Of a DNA stretch of 64,000 nucleotides, positions 38,414 to 51,800 are shown piece by piece. Under the pieces are notes generated by a model. The model ran no database searches and was not told where the DNA came from. It saw only the letters and a list, made by a program, of their open reading frames with translations. The translations under genes and the position numbers were made by a program. The stretch comes from Pyrenophora tritici-repentis (Eukaryota; Ascomycota; Dothideomycetes; Pleosporales; Pleosporaceae). The stretch spans positions 2,728,001 through 2,792,000 of the forward strand of contig NC_089395.1 of NCBI RefSeq assembly GCF_003171515.1, given 5' to 3'. How positions within the stretch are numbered: position 1 is the first letter of the stretch; each line of letters opens with the position of its first letter.

Positions 38414-41173
38414 CTAGTTCTTCTCCACAACACTCTTTTCTTTCTCAATCACAGTCTTCTCCTTCTCCTTCTCCTTCTCCTTCTCCCCATCATCATCATC
38501 ATCATCACCATCATCGTCATCGTCATCAATATCAAGATCAGAATCAACATCAACCACCTTCTTCTCCACTTCCACCTTCTTCCTCTCAACCTCCACACTC
38601 CTCGCCCCCCAAACCTCCTTCTCCTCATCCTCGAGATTAATATCAACCATACCATCCCCCTTACTCGCCCTCTTGCCCTCCAGCCCCAACCCTAATCCCA
38701 CAACCCTCTCTTTAACAGGACTACACCCCCTACTCTCACCCCTATCATTCTCAGCATCGAAGAACACACTCGACCTTCTCGCGTCATCCTGATAGGGAGT
38801 ATCGACTGCGACGGGTGTCTCAGGCACACCAGGGGTACCAACACCACCGACAGTTTTTTCTTTTTCAGCCTTGAAGTCTTCTGCGCGTTTGACGTCGAGC
38901 GGGGTGGGTGAAGCGACGGGAGTTTTTGCTGCGCCCCAGGTTCTGCGTTTTTCAGACGCCCAGGTGCCCCAGCTGGAGAAGTAGGCGCCGGCGCTTGCTT
39001 TTGCCGTGGAGAGGTCGGGTGCTTGTGGTGTTTTCCCTGTTTTTGTGTTCTTGTTAAACGAGTCCATGGATAGCTGTGAAATGGTGGTGCATGTTTGTGG
39101 AAGTCTATAATACGTACACTTCTTCCCGTCATCGACAGGTTTACCCTCTTTCTCAGCCAGGAGTTTAGCTTCCTCCGCTCTCTGTTTCTGGGCCTCGCGC
39201 ATGGCCTCCATCTCCGCCCAGAGTCTGTTGTAAGCGGATGAGACTTTTTGCTGGCCTACGGCGAGCTGCTTGCCGAGCGCCTCTCTGCTCTTTTCTAGCC
39301 GTTCGTCGAGATGCATTTCCGCTACCTGCCTATTCGCCACGCAAGTATTAGCACACATAATCCCAGAGATACGGCTTGGAAAGTCGGGGTAGAGCAAAGA
39401 CTAGGTGAAGAGCTTTTAGTCGCGCTGATGATGGAAAGTGCAAAGAGAAGACGAGGTTGAACATACTGTGCTAGTCTTCGCTGGACATCTTCCATACTTA
39501 GACCACCGGAGCAGGGGTGTTTGGGGTCAACAATGTCGAAAAGATGCGAGTCTGTGAACTTATTCCAGATGCGAAAGTTCTCGGTTTGCATCCAGGCATG
39601 CACCCATTCGTTTGAGAACTCGCTAGCTGGGTTACCTTCAACCTCTGTAATCAAATGCTCCTTGTGAGCATTCTTCTCCAGATAGAGCTTGTACTTGACA
39701 GAGCTTAGCATAGCAAGCAGGTACTCCTCGAATTGCATACGAATGAACTCTTCGCTGCCGGCATAACCGTGATCCTTTGGTCGCGCAGGATCGGCATCAT
39801 CCCATGTATCGTTGACGGTTTGGGTTAGAAAGTCAATCCACCTTCGATCGGGTGTGGATAAAACAGAGGCCGATCGAAGTGCGGCCGAAGTGATGTTTAC
39901 GGTGTGATCATCAAGGTTAATCAGGATATCACTGTAGCGATCTCTTTGCTGCAACAGCAGCGAGTTGGTAGAACCAACAATATAAGACTTGGTATCCTGG
40001 TCAGCCAGGATGTCGAGTTGCTGAAGCGGGGTATATGGGCCGAATAGTGATCCTGTACCGAACAGTTGCAGGGGGAGACCCATGTATGCCAGCACTTTTC
40101 AAAATTAGTAACATGTTCGACGATACGAGTGGTTGTACTGACAAGACGCGCGCTCTGACGTCTTCAGAGAAGTAGGCATTACGCACTTCTCCTCGCACGA
40201 ATTGAACTTTGGATCAGCAGCATCTTGCAAGTGGCGAATGAGGCCGGGTATCAAAGAAATAAGAGCAAATTGCATCATGCATAATCGTTCGCAATGGGAG
40301 CCGAAGAAAAGAACCTACTGGGTGTTAGAACCAATGTAACCTGACAGTCCAGTTAACAAGGCTTATGGGGTAAGACACACCTTTGGTTGGAGCAAGGCAC
40401 ACTTGAAAAGAACCAGAGTTTGCCATTTGAACTCGTGTATGAACTCACGGAGGGAGATACCAAAATAGTGGTCTTGTTGCCCCTCTTGGTTCTTTAGCAG
40501 CTGGGGCAGACTTTCGGTAAATCGCTGTAATATGTCGAGATCCGTAAAATCGCTGCAAAACGTCAGTTCTGCACTCTGTATTCGTACATGTCTTCGTAGG
40601 CGTGTTTATATCCGCATCTTGCACCGTCTATCCGCACCGCTCACGTACTTTTGAGCAAACCATAGCTGCGTGACGATACCCAATTGCGCCTTGATTGCGC
40701 CAAAATGCTGGGGGCTATCGCTTATGACTACAACAGCCTTCTGCACTGTACTCCTTGTGACCTCGGCTGGTCGGTCGATGAGCTTGCTGGCATCGAGTTG
40801 TCGTGTACATGATATGCCGAACAGCGAGGTAGCGGGGTCGGTCGAGGTTTGGGCGCGGCGAAGGGTAAAATACGAGTAGTCTTCGGTAGAGGCATGCGCG
40901 CCATCGCTCAAGGCCATGAATGGCAGCAGCGACCAGTCATTATCAATGGCTGGGTCGGTCCCCTCTTCTGCACCGAGCCAGGTCTCAACTTCTGGTCCTC
41001 TGGATCATGACATTAGCGATGTTTTCCTATTACTGAGTCTACATATCCTCCTGAAATAGCCGGGGTATGCTCTCTACTCGACTCCATGTGTCCACTCCTT
41101 ACTATGCAGGGGATGCAACTTACCGCGCATGGTGGAAGTCTACCACACAAACGAGTGGATTGAGTATTGTCAT
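38414..41173 (-). CDS. AVL9: AVL9-like late secretory pathway protein (DENN-related)
   Basis: Six exons on the minus strand (41173-41124, 40999-40649, 40552-40381, 40314-40143, 40094-39467, 39329-38414) join in phase to 762 aa, the family's usual size. The N-terminus MTILNPLVCVVDFHHARGPEVE opens the longin/uDENN-like part, followed by LPFMALSDGAHAS, FGISCTRQL, VTRSTVQKAVVVI and VLFFGSHCERLCMMQFALIS, then YMGLPLQLFGTGSLFGPYTP and the conserved AQQVAEMHLDERLEKSREALG helix. Avl9 in yeast acts in Golgi-to-surface export and is thought to regulate Rab GTPases. The C-terminus is low complexity and acidic (DDDDDDGDDDDDD, then KEKEKEKE). An extra intron near 39120 is possible: CTYYRLPQTCTT looks non-conserved, and a GTAAAC/ACAG pair would remove it in frame. 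Confidence 0.87.
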
Positions 41174-41898
41174 GGTCTTGCGCGCTCAACGCTATCGCAC
41201 AGCGTACGAGATCAAGGAGAAGGGGAATTCCAAGGCCATGGGCGCCAGGCTCGCGTCCTTGACAGTTGCGGGACGCGATGTGAAGCGGTGACGATCGACT
41301 GTCCATCCGATGTCAGCCCTAAGCCGCTAGACTGCTTCAGGCCTGGAGTTGTCCGTCTCCAGCCGTACGCACGGCGGTCACCAGGCCCTTTTCTCTAGCC
41401 ACCGCCGACACCATCGGCTCAGATCTGGTACAATCTCGATCTGGCTGCACGGGTAGTGGGCACAAGTCAGTAGCCAATCTATACCCTGGGGGAAATCATG
41501 TAGTGCATAATATAGTACCGCCGACACCTGGTCCAATTCGCACCAGACGACAGCAATCGTCATATCATTTGGGAGGGTGGGAGAGACGCGAGGGACAAGT
41601 ATGTTTGATAACATGATTCAGCTTTCTGCCTAGGTTGGAGCACCACCCCAATTCTGTCATAAACATTCTTTTCGTGTACCATCAATGGTGATTCAAATGA
41701 CAAAGCAAACCCATGCCCCTTCTATTCGCGCACTTCATGTCACATTGGCCTTTGGCAAAAAGACCTCGGGAATCATTGGGAAAAGCCAAATCCACCTGCA
41801 CCTGGCAGATGATACGACAAGCCTTGGCAAACTGCGTATTGTGTTGCCTCAAAGACTGGAATTTGCTGTGGCTCGACAGTGGACGAACCCTCGCGTAA
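41174..41898. other. Spacer between HOG1 and AVL9
   Basis: About 0.7 kb with the AVL9 promoter and the HOG1 3' UTR. The 103-codon plus-strand frame reading into HOG1 is a shadow. No repeat found. Confidence 0.5.
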
Positions 41899-43368
<1,470 letters not shown>

Positions 43369-45975
43369 GGTGAATGGTAGGCTCTAGGATGCAGCGACTT
43401 GCGCAGAGAGGGGTACTTATTGGGGGATTGTGGTGGTGGGAAAGAAGGCGGCGGGCTGAAGTCGTGGGGTATTCGCGAAAGATGTCGGGGTCTAGTCGCA
43501 CGTCGACGCTGCTAGAGCAGAGCAGGTTTTATTGGGGTTCGGTAGCTAGGTCCGGGCAGGAGGCGATTGCGCAAGAACAGTTCCGGAGAGCGCGTGGAAA
43601 ACACTCAAACTTTGCACAAGGATATGCACGCCGCGACGACTATTGGCCTTTTATGGCTGCCGCTTTCAATGTTGACGGTAAGCAGAGCAGCGTCGGCGGG
43701 GAGAAGAGAGGCGCCGACGGGATGACCTATGTGCAACACAGGGACAGGTGGCTCAGATGTGTGGCGAGATGTTATACGAGAGAGCAAGGGACGAGTGAGA
43801 AGGTCTACAGTACAAAGAGTTGCAATGAGGGGCAGGCAGGCACCAAATGATAGAGGACGGCTGGCCCGCGCTCGGGACATGCTCACACAGGTTTCGCCTG
43901 GATCGAGAGTGACGTCACGATGGACTTTCGAGTTTTCGATCAATACCCATGCATCATGTAGAGCGTCTTCTGCCTTGATGTGCCTTGGTGCGGCATGCGA
44001 ATACTGCGCTTCGCCATCCGCATCGAGCGTCTGGCTTTTTCTGCCCGCTACCTGCTGCCGGCAATCTACTTTGCTCTTGGCGTTGCAAGTCGAAGAGGTG
44101 ACCATGTGTAGTCTTGGTACCACCCCTCATATCACGTGGCTTGCCTGTTCAGCTATACTTGCTGTATACGGCCATGCGTGGCAAGGAACAAGGCTGGGCA
44201 GAGGGGCAGACGTGTAGATGACGAAGGCTTGACCAGCGTCCCGGTCATACTAATGTCAATTATACAAGGGCGAGCCCTCTGCCATCTGCACGTAATTCGC
44301 AAAAGTAGACGGGCCGTCGACTGTAGTTGGTCCGGAATGCTCCGAAGCTTGCGGAACCTGAACGGAACCTGAGCAGAACCCTGGCGACGACTACGTGACA
44401 GTCAACGACAGATGGTCATCTTTCCGTCTCTCTACATGGACTACGTCGCCTGTCTTTTGCGCCATGTGTTCCACTGGCCAAGCCGCGTTAGTGCTCGTTT
44501 CGTACATGGTGATGGTTGGAGCAAAGTGGGTGTTGACTTCTCGCTACCAGGCATGATAATGCACGACATTTGCAAGGCTTGTCACAAGTACGCGGCCCTG
44601 ACACGGGGCCCACTGGTGCATCTAGTATTTGGATATGCATCGAGACGAGGCCATGAGATGGATATGAGAGTGGGGAGTGGGGAGTAATGATATCGTGTGC
44701 AAGTACCGGTACATACGGGGCAGTGGTATCGACGTGGTCCTTAATTTAGAAGGGCTTCATGTCTGGCGGCTAGGTCCACAACCATGTCTCAATCCACATG
44801 GCGGTTGCATGTCGCAGACGGTTAGTTTGCTGTATGATGTAGCAGCGAGTTAGTTTGCAGTTTGTGCGAGTTTGCGCAGGCAGCCGACGCAGGGCAGTGA
44901 CGAGGTAAACTCTATCGTGTGGCAGATACGGGCTCAGGGGGGGTTTGTGAATGTGTATACGGGTACGGGTTTGGAGGCACAGCAGTCTGCGGCGCTGGTT
45001 GCAGGGGCCATTGTATCAAGGGGAGGGCGCCCATGATGAAGCAAAACGCACGACGCACGTCTGCCAATAAGCAGGCCCATGCGAGCAAGGTAGCCACGAG
45101 GAGGACGAGGAGCGTGGAGCGCGTCGAGAGTGATTAATCTTGTTGTTGTTATTGATATTGATATTGATACTATCATTGTTGCGCCTGAGCATGCGCCCTG
45201 TTCCGCAAACCTGGCTCGTGCCAAAATGGCTTGCTGCCCTGATCGCTGCGGGCAGCTTTTGGTGGTAGGATGGGGGACCAGGATTTTGAATGAGGCTTAG
45301 CAGCAAATGGGGCCGGCGCCCTCATCATCCATCATCAGGTCAGAGTCGACAGCACCAACAAGGCACTTTGATCAAATAATATACGTGCTGGTTGACTGGT
45401 TGACGCTTGGCTTGTCTTGTCTTGTCTTGCCGTCTGTTGTGGTGAGGTCTTATTGCAGTGACAGTGCAGTAGCAGTGCCGGCCAGGTCCTGCCGTCTCCA
45501 GATCCCGCGCCTTCCTCGTCAACTTTGCTGGGGAAGGCATCCGCACGAGCCACCGACAGCCCTGGAGAGTCGGATCTAGCTCACGCCTTTGAGCCTACCA
45601 AGCATACAACATCAACCAGCACCGAGCACCGTCGTATACGAAACTCCGTCCCTGCACCCCCTCAGCCTGACCCCGCCCTCGATTGCTGTAGCCAAATCAC
45701 GCTGGCGACACTCTTCCGCGCCCGCCTACGCTGCGAGGCCCCCCTTTGACGGGAGCTGCGTGTCGGACCAAGCCGACGCAAGCGTCACCACAGCTTCCAG
45801 CAACGCGCCCGTCGTCCCACGACTGCCCGGCCCAGAAACCGTCTCACTCTCAACGTCGCGAGCAGCCGGCAACCCTCTGGCGACGCGCTGAGCCTAGTGC
45901 TCGACTCTGTCCTGATCAGCGAAACGACATCCCATCATCGCCCGCGGCCGTGAGCCGCATCACACAACCGCCGAC
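43369..45975. other. 2.6 kb divergent promoter region of HOG1 and G-alpha genes
   Basis: Lies between the 5' ends of HOG1 (minus) and the G-alpha gene (plus). Frames of 158-172 codons on both strands at 43.4-44.2 kb overlap each other and lack domains. A short ATTGATATTGATATTGATA repeat occurs near 45150. The stretch just before the G-alpha ATG is C-rich and probably 5' UTR. Confidence 0.5.
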
Positions 45976-47300
45976 ATGGGTATCTGCATGAGCACCAACA
46001 ACGACGATGTCGAGCAGAAGAAGCGCAGCCAGGCCATTGACCGCAAGCTCGAGGAAGACTCGCGCCGGTTACGCAGAGAATGCAAGATTCTGCTGCTGGG
46101 TGAGTTCAGCTGACGGCTGCGTGCTGCCATCCGCCTACTAACACGCCCGACAGGCTCCGGAGAGAGCGGCAAGTCCACCATTGTCAAGCAGATGAAGATT
46201 ATACATCAAAACGGCTACACGCAGGAGGAGCTGGCCATGTACCGCCTCACCATCTACAAGAACGTCATCGACTGCGCAAAAGCCCTCATTGGCGCCATGC
46301 GACAGTTTGAGGTGACGTGCGAGAACCCAGCCAACACGGAGCTGTGCGACTACCTGCTCGAATACACCGTCGACCCTGATCCCGAAAAGCCGCTTGATAT
46401 GCGGGTAGGCCAGGCCATCACGTCCATGTGGCGCGACCCGTGTGTGCCGAGAGTGCTGGAGCACTCGAGCGAGTTCTACCTGATGGATTCAGCGCCATAG
46501 TATGTTTGCGCACCCTCTCCTCCCCGCCTCCTACTGATCCTTATCCCCCCAGCTTCTTCGACGAGGTCGAGCGGATATCCGACCCCAACTACATACCCAT
46601 CGAGTCCGACGTCCTCCGCGCCCGAACAAAGACGACGGGTATTTACGAGACACGATTTACAATGGGCCAGCTCAGCATACAGTACGTGCGCCGCTTCAAA
46701 CTGTCACCGAGCCGCGCCTTTGCTAACTTGAAACAGCATGTTCGACGTGGGCGGCCAACGGAGCGAGCGCAAGAAATGGATACACTGTTTCGAAAACGTC
46801 ACATCAATCATCTTTTGCGTAGCCTTGAGCGAATACGACCAAGTCCTGTTAGAAGAAAGCTCACAGGTGCGCTCCCCACGCAATTCAATCCTTCACCACT
46901 AACGCAAAACAGAACCGAATGATGGAGAGCTTAGTGCTTTTCGACTCGGTCGTAAATAGCCGGTGGTTCATGAGAACGAGTATTATCCTGTTCTTAAACA
47001 AGGTCGATCTGTTCAAGGCCAAGCTGGCGCGATCGCCCCTCGGCAACTACTTTCCAGATTACTCCGGTGGCAACGATGTAAATCGCGCTGCCAAGTACTT
47101 GTTGTGGAGATTCAATCAGGTCAACCGCGCCCACCTGAACTTGTATCCTCAGTAAGCAGCCTTCCTTGGCGCCCCACCTGCCAATTGCTAACACAGTCAG
47201 CCTCACCCAAGCCACCGACACCTCCAACATCCGACTCGTATTCGCGGCCGTCAAGGAAACCATTCTCCAGAACGCGCTCAAAGATTCCGGCATTCTATGA
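45976..47300 (+). CDS. Heterotrimeric G protein alpha subunit, fungal group III (GNA-3/GanB-like)
   Basis: Six exons (45976-46099, 46154-46499, 46553-46681, 46737-46866, 46913-47151, 47201-47300) give 355 aa. MGICMS at the N-terminus is a myristoylation and palmitoylation signal. Nucleotide-binding boxes are all present: G1 GSGESGKST (42-50, split by the first intron), switch [10 protein letters not shown] with Arg181, switch [14 protein letters not shown] (from 203), G4 FLNKVD (272-275) and G5 in the [10 protein letters not shown] segment. The C-terminus is SGIL, without the CAAX-like Cys of group I subunits, and the sequence [23 protein letters not shown] also points to group III. These act at the plasma membrane upstream of cAMP/PKA signalling, controlling nutrient sensing, development and conidial germination. 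Confidence 0.95.
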
Positions 47301-48527
47301 TCCCCTTCACACCACATTGGACATATTTCCTCAGACCATTAGGCATACGGCCGATGAGTGCATTACAGTACTTCGACTTTCAACTCCGCATACCGCTTCC
47401 TCCACCTATATTTACATAATACACGAGCCCTTTACGATCATTACCTCGACCGTGCTACTCATGATGCACACTCTTGGTCACGAATTGGGATTTGGGAGAT
47501 ATCATTGCCTCTAGCTATTTCACATAGAGAGCGCAGCATTGGTGTTTTTGGCGTTTAAAGATTCCCTGGGTCTTTTTGCTTTTTGTTTGTTGTGGTCAGT
47601 CATGCACGGCAACACAACAACTTGGGAAGTCGGTTTTTCTTTGGGTTGTTGCGACTTTTTTTCTTCTTTTTCTGCACCAACACCCGAAACCCACCGAACT
47701 TTTCGGTTTTTTCTTTTCTGTTTTGGTCTTCTCTCTCTCTCTCTCTCTCTATTTATCTATATCATATGGGCGGAAGAAAAAGTTGGATTGGTTATCCCGC
47801 CTCACTCCTCCTATTTTACTTACAACTACAAAACGGGGTTTCGCCCGTTGTTGGCTCAGAGGGCGTACTTTTGTAAAGCTATAGTCTCTCTTTTACGATG
47901 CGTGTTTGTCTGTGTATGTGTGTATGTGTGTGTCGTGTCGTGTCTTCCTATTCTTTGTTTCTCCTCCCTCCCCCAACATTATGGTCTGTTTTAAGTAGAA
48001 GACGCGTGTGCGGGAAAGAGAGAGAGAGAGCTGATAACTTGTTATACTACTACTACCTACTACCTTATCGACAATGAACAGAGAGAGAAACTTTTGCGAC
48101 GGTCTTACTTCTTTTATTTTATTTTTCTTTTCTCATGTCCCCGAAGCGTTCGCGCAGATTGTAATGTACGCACCACCGCCCTGCTGTTGTCGCAAAATAA
48201 ACAACATACACTCAGATACTAGTCAATATATTGAATATATAAAATGGAAATGCGGATTCTTGCCTCGTTATTAACTGATTAGGAGTGATATGTGCGAATG
48301 TATTCTACGGCATATTTTTACCTTACAACCTTATCACGCAAGTCTATATATACAGACTATTCTACTCACGCGCCCTTGCTACCTTCCTATCTTCCTTGCT
48401 CTTCCAGCCCATCGAACGGAAATCCGGATCTAGCCCACCAGCACATCTGTTTCCCGATCTGCCTACCTATCTGCATACATTTCCACACCGCTACTCTAGG
48501 AAATCACATACGCGTAGCCTAATATGT
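47301..48527. other. 3' UTR and spacer rich in simple repeats
   Basis: About 1.2 kb after the G-alpha stop. It has (CT)10 at 47731-47750, a TGTGTATGTGTG tract near 47910 and an AG repeat at 48017-48030. The CT and AG tracts are complementary and about 270 bp apart, so a transcript could pair them. No gene found. Confidence 0.55.
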
Positions 48528-48532
48528 GTAGC
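48528..48532. repeat. Target-site duplication of the copia element (left)
   Basis: GTAGC directly before the left LTR, matched exactly at 54535-54539 after the right LTR. Confidence 0.93.
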
Positions 48533-48729
48533 TGTTGGAAGGCCTTGTACGATCGTACGGTGAATAACAGTAGCTAAGGTAATCTTGTGTATTGGTATTC
48601 TGGTGTATGATGATTCTACGAATGTGGGGGCTACGAAGGTATACATAGCGTTGGGTCCGAGTTGGGCCGAAGTAGGATCGAGGCGGTACATTGGGCCTTA
48701 TTAGGCGACACACCGTGTGTATGCCGACA
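48533..48729 (-). repeat. 3' LTR of the copia element
   Basis: 197 bp, TGTTGG...CCGACA on the plus strand. It is downstream of the ORF, hence the 3' LTR. A purine-rich AAGAAAAG (minus strand) close by, at about 48740, may be the polypurine primer. Confidence 0.93.
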
Positions 48730-48823
48730 CTGGCAATCTTTTCTTATTGTAACGACTGATGTAAGGAAAAACGGGTCTTCTAAAAAGGGCACAATGAGAG
48801 GGATTCCAAATAGGCATATGTGC

Positions 48824-51800
48824 CTACTCCGTAGGTCGCTGCACAGATCCCTCTACTCGGATTGACAGCTTGTTGCTTTCGATGAAACGTTCTAACGCGC
48901 GATTTGGTGTTGCTTTCGTGAATGCGTCCGCGGGGTTGTCCTCTCCGTTGATCCAGCGGATCTCAGTGATCTCGCGACGCTCGTATGACTGCCGAAGCGC
49001 CATGATGTCGATCATCAGTCGCTTCTCAGCAGTTGTTCCGAGTTTGACGAGGCATTCATACAAGGAGTATGAATCCGTACACACAATAAGTGGGATCGGT
49101 GGTAGACCTAGGCGTCCTGTAATTATCTTGAGGGTTGTTAGGATAGCGATAGCGATGTCGACACCGCTAACCATGCCGTACGTTTCTGAGGCAAGAACGC
49201 TCCGGGTAACGCGTTTGCATTTGGTCGAACTCCAATGGATTACGTTACCACGAATATCAAACGTGCTGTCTTGTCGACTCGACTCATTCGCAAGGATAAG
49301 TAGGTACCCTAGCTGTGAGCTAAGGTCTTGGTTGTTCGCGAAGGATCCGTCTGTGAACACTACCAGCTTTGCTGTAGCGAGGTCGAGAGGGACGTATCGC
49401 AGGCCTCGTTGTATGCTCTCAGATTGCCACTGCAGCCGGCGGTTAAGCTTCACGTATTCTGTGTCCTTAGGTTGTTGTATTTGCGCAGCCGCGGAAAGAT
49501 CGAACGATGCTTCAGGTTGGCATATCGACGCAATGTACGCGCCACGCGCGCGCTGCTCCATGTACTTCTGTGCTCGGTTTGCTGCCTTCGGATCAATGAT
49601 TTCGATCTTGGCACCTTGTCCCTTCTGCGTAAGTAGAATCGTGTCTCCGCGCAACGTTAGAGTACATCCGTTGAACTCGAGTGATACTTCTTTGGACAGT
49701 CTCTCCTTGGGCTTAGCTCGAAAATTGGCTTTCTGGAGCGCAGCGTCTTCTGCACCAGAGAATGCAGGCGTCCCAATCGCGAGAGTATCGTCTGTCTGCA
49801 GGCCCACTATTCCAAACGCTTCCCGTCTCCCGTTCGTGATCAGGAGGCACGGGTCATACGTTGATGTAGCCATGTCGAGCTCCTTGCAGTGGTGTCCTTG
49901 GTACGTAGCAAACCAGTGGACTCCTGCTTCCGCGATTCCATAGAGTGGCTTGATTACGCGAATAATTGTTCCCTTGGGATACTTTGTTATAAGCTCCTTT
50001 GGGAGGTGCGCTAAAACCGTGCGGAATAGCTCTGTTTGTGCCTGTGGGTACGCTTGCGTGATATCTCGTAGTTCCACAACCATGCCCTCATCGAGTAATG
50101 CAGGCGCTAGGGCTAGAATCAGGCGCTGGCTGGCTCGTTGGATGGTTGGCGACTGCGTCAGGATCTCGTGTTTGCCCTCGTCATTGTAACCTTGAACAAC
50201 GAGGCGTGATTTCTCGTACGGGACCATGGTCTTGCCTTTGACTTCGCGGACCATGCGCGATTTGAAGATACGATACCCGCCGTGTAGAGTTGGATCAAAC
50301 AGCTCAAAACTGAATACTCCACGGCCGACGAGGTCGTCGATCTCCTTCTGATCGGATGCTTCGAATGGAGCGCCCGGGACGTTAATCACGCCGTCATTGC
50401 GTAGCTTGACGGCCAGGGCGTAATCGTCCTCCTCCTTCTTCGACAGGTACTGCACCTTGGGCTTGTTCTTTGATCCAGGTGGGCGGCCCCGCTTGCGCGG
50501 CTGAGCCGCTTGGTTGGCTTCCGCCGGTGGTACCGGTAGTGGCGGTTCATCAGCAATCGCTTCGTCTGTGGTCGGAGATCCACCTGTGCCTTGATCTGCG
50601 CCGTCTATCGCTGTAGTCAGATCGCGATAGTACGGTTTTACGACAGTGGATCGGAACGTCGTTGGGCCGTTGATCATGTCTACAGTAACATCGTGGTCCT
50701 TCATATCGATGACTCTATACGGCCCTTGCCATCCATTCTTCTCGCGCCATACCATCACCTCACTCTGAAGAGGCAGTGACAGTACCCCGTCTGTAGTAGG
50801 CCCATTCCTGGTACCAAGTGCGTTGCTCACCGCATGTTCCGCTGAGGCCTTCCGCAGCGCCCTCATCGCTTTCTGGATTGCCTCCGCGCGATGGGTTATC
50901 GAGGGAGATGGTGGTGAATCCATGGATATCCGGGGGTATGCACCGAAGACGAGCAGCGTGGGTACGAGCCCGTCTGGGCCTGCGGTGTCGTTGACGGCCT
51001 TGACTGCCATCTGCAACACTGCGGCGTCGCTGGTGCCAGTGTCAAGCTCTGTCCTCAGGATCTCGTACACGCGTCTGAGCGGTGCGTGGTATCTTTCTAC
51101 CTTGCCGATAGACCAATGGGCCTCGGTTGGCACTTGTTTACATGTGATTCCCATGATCTTCGCCTCTGATCTGAATTCGACTGACGCGAAGTTGGTGCCG
51201 GCGTCGTGGGTGACGATATCTGGCGGCCCTTGGTATGTATCAATCCAGAGCAGGCGGAGTGCTTCCCAGGTGTCTTTCGCGCTCATAGACGGTAGAAATC
51301 GCGCGCCGTTGAATGTTGTAGCCGAATCGATCACGTGAAGCACTGGTTTCCCACTCAGATACATCACATCTACGAGGATCTCGAAGTTGAATTCCCGATC
51401 ATCTTTCAGCCTAAACTTGAATCGGCGCGGCGCTGGATCATGCGCTTGGCAGTGATGGCAGAACGTTTGGATCTCTCGGAGCAGCCGTTCATCCACGTCC
51501 TCGTGTCCTGCGCGTTTGAGCAATCGTATCAGCCGTTCGACGGCTGGATGCCCGAACCTCCGGTGTAAGCGTCGGAGCTCAGTCTCCGTAAGGAATACGC
51601 GCGCGCGCTCTGCCTTGCTTAGGTGGAACCACGGGTGTCCCCATTTGCGAATCACTGGAAAGGTAGCTTTTCCTTGTACCAGCTGGTCCGTAGTATTGTT
51701 GAAGTACACGTGGAGCCGGTCCATGTCTTTCAGACAGAGGAGAAACGGGGTGGGTGCGTTCAAGACCTCAAATTTGATCTTTCCAATCTGTGTCGATACA

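Noticed and set aside
43374..44217. Opposite-strand frames of 158-172 codons upstream of HOG1
   Set aside because: They overlap each other on both strands and lack domains; more likely promoter DNA.
48870..49943. 357-codon plus-strand frame
   Set aside because: It is antisense to the RT/RNase H part of the copia polyprotein, which has clear domains; its own translation has none.
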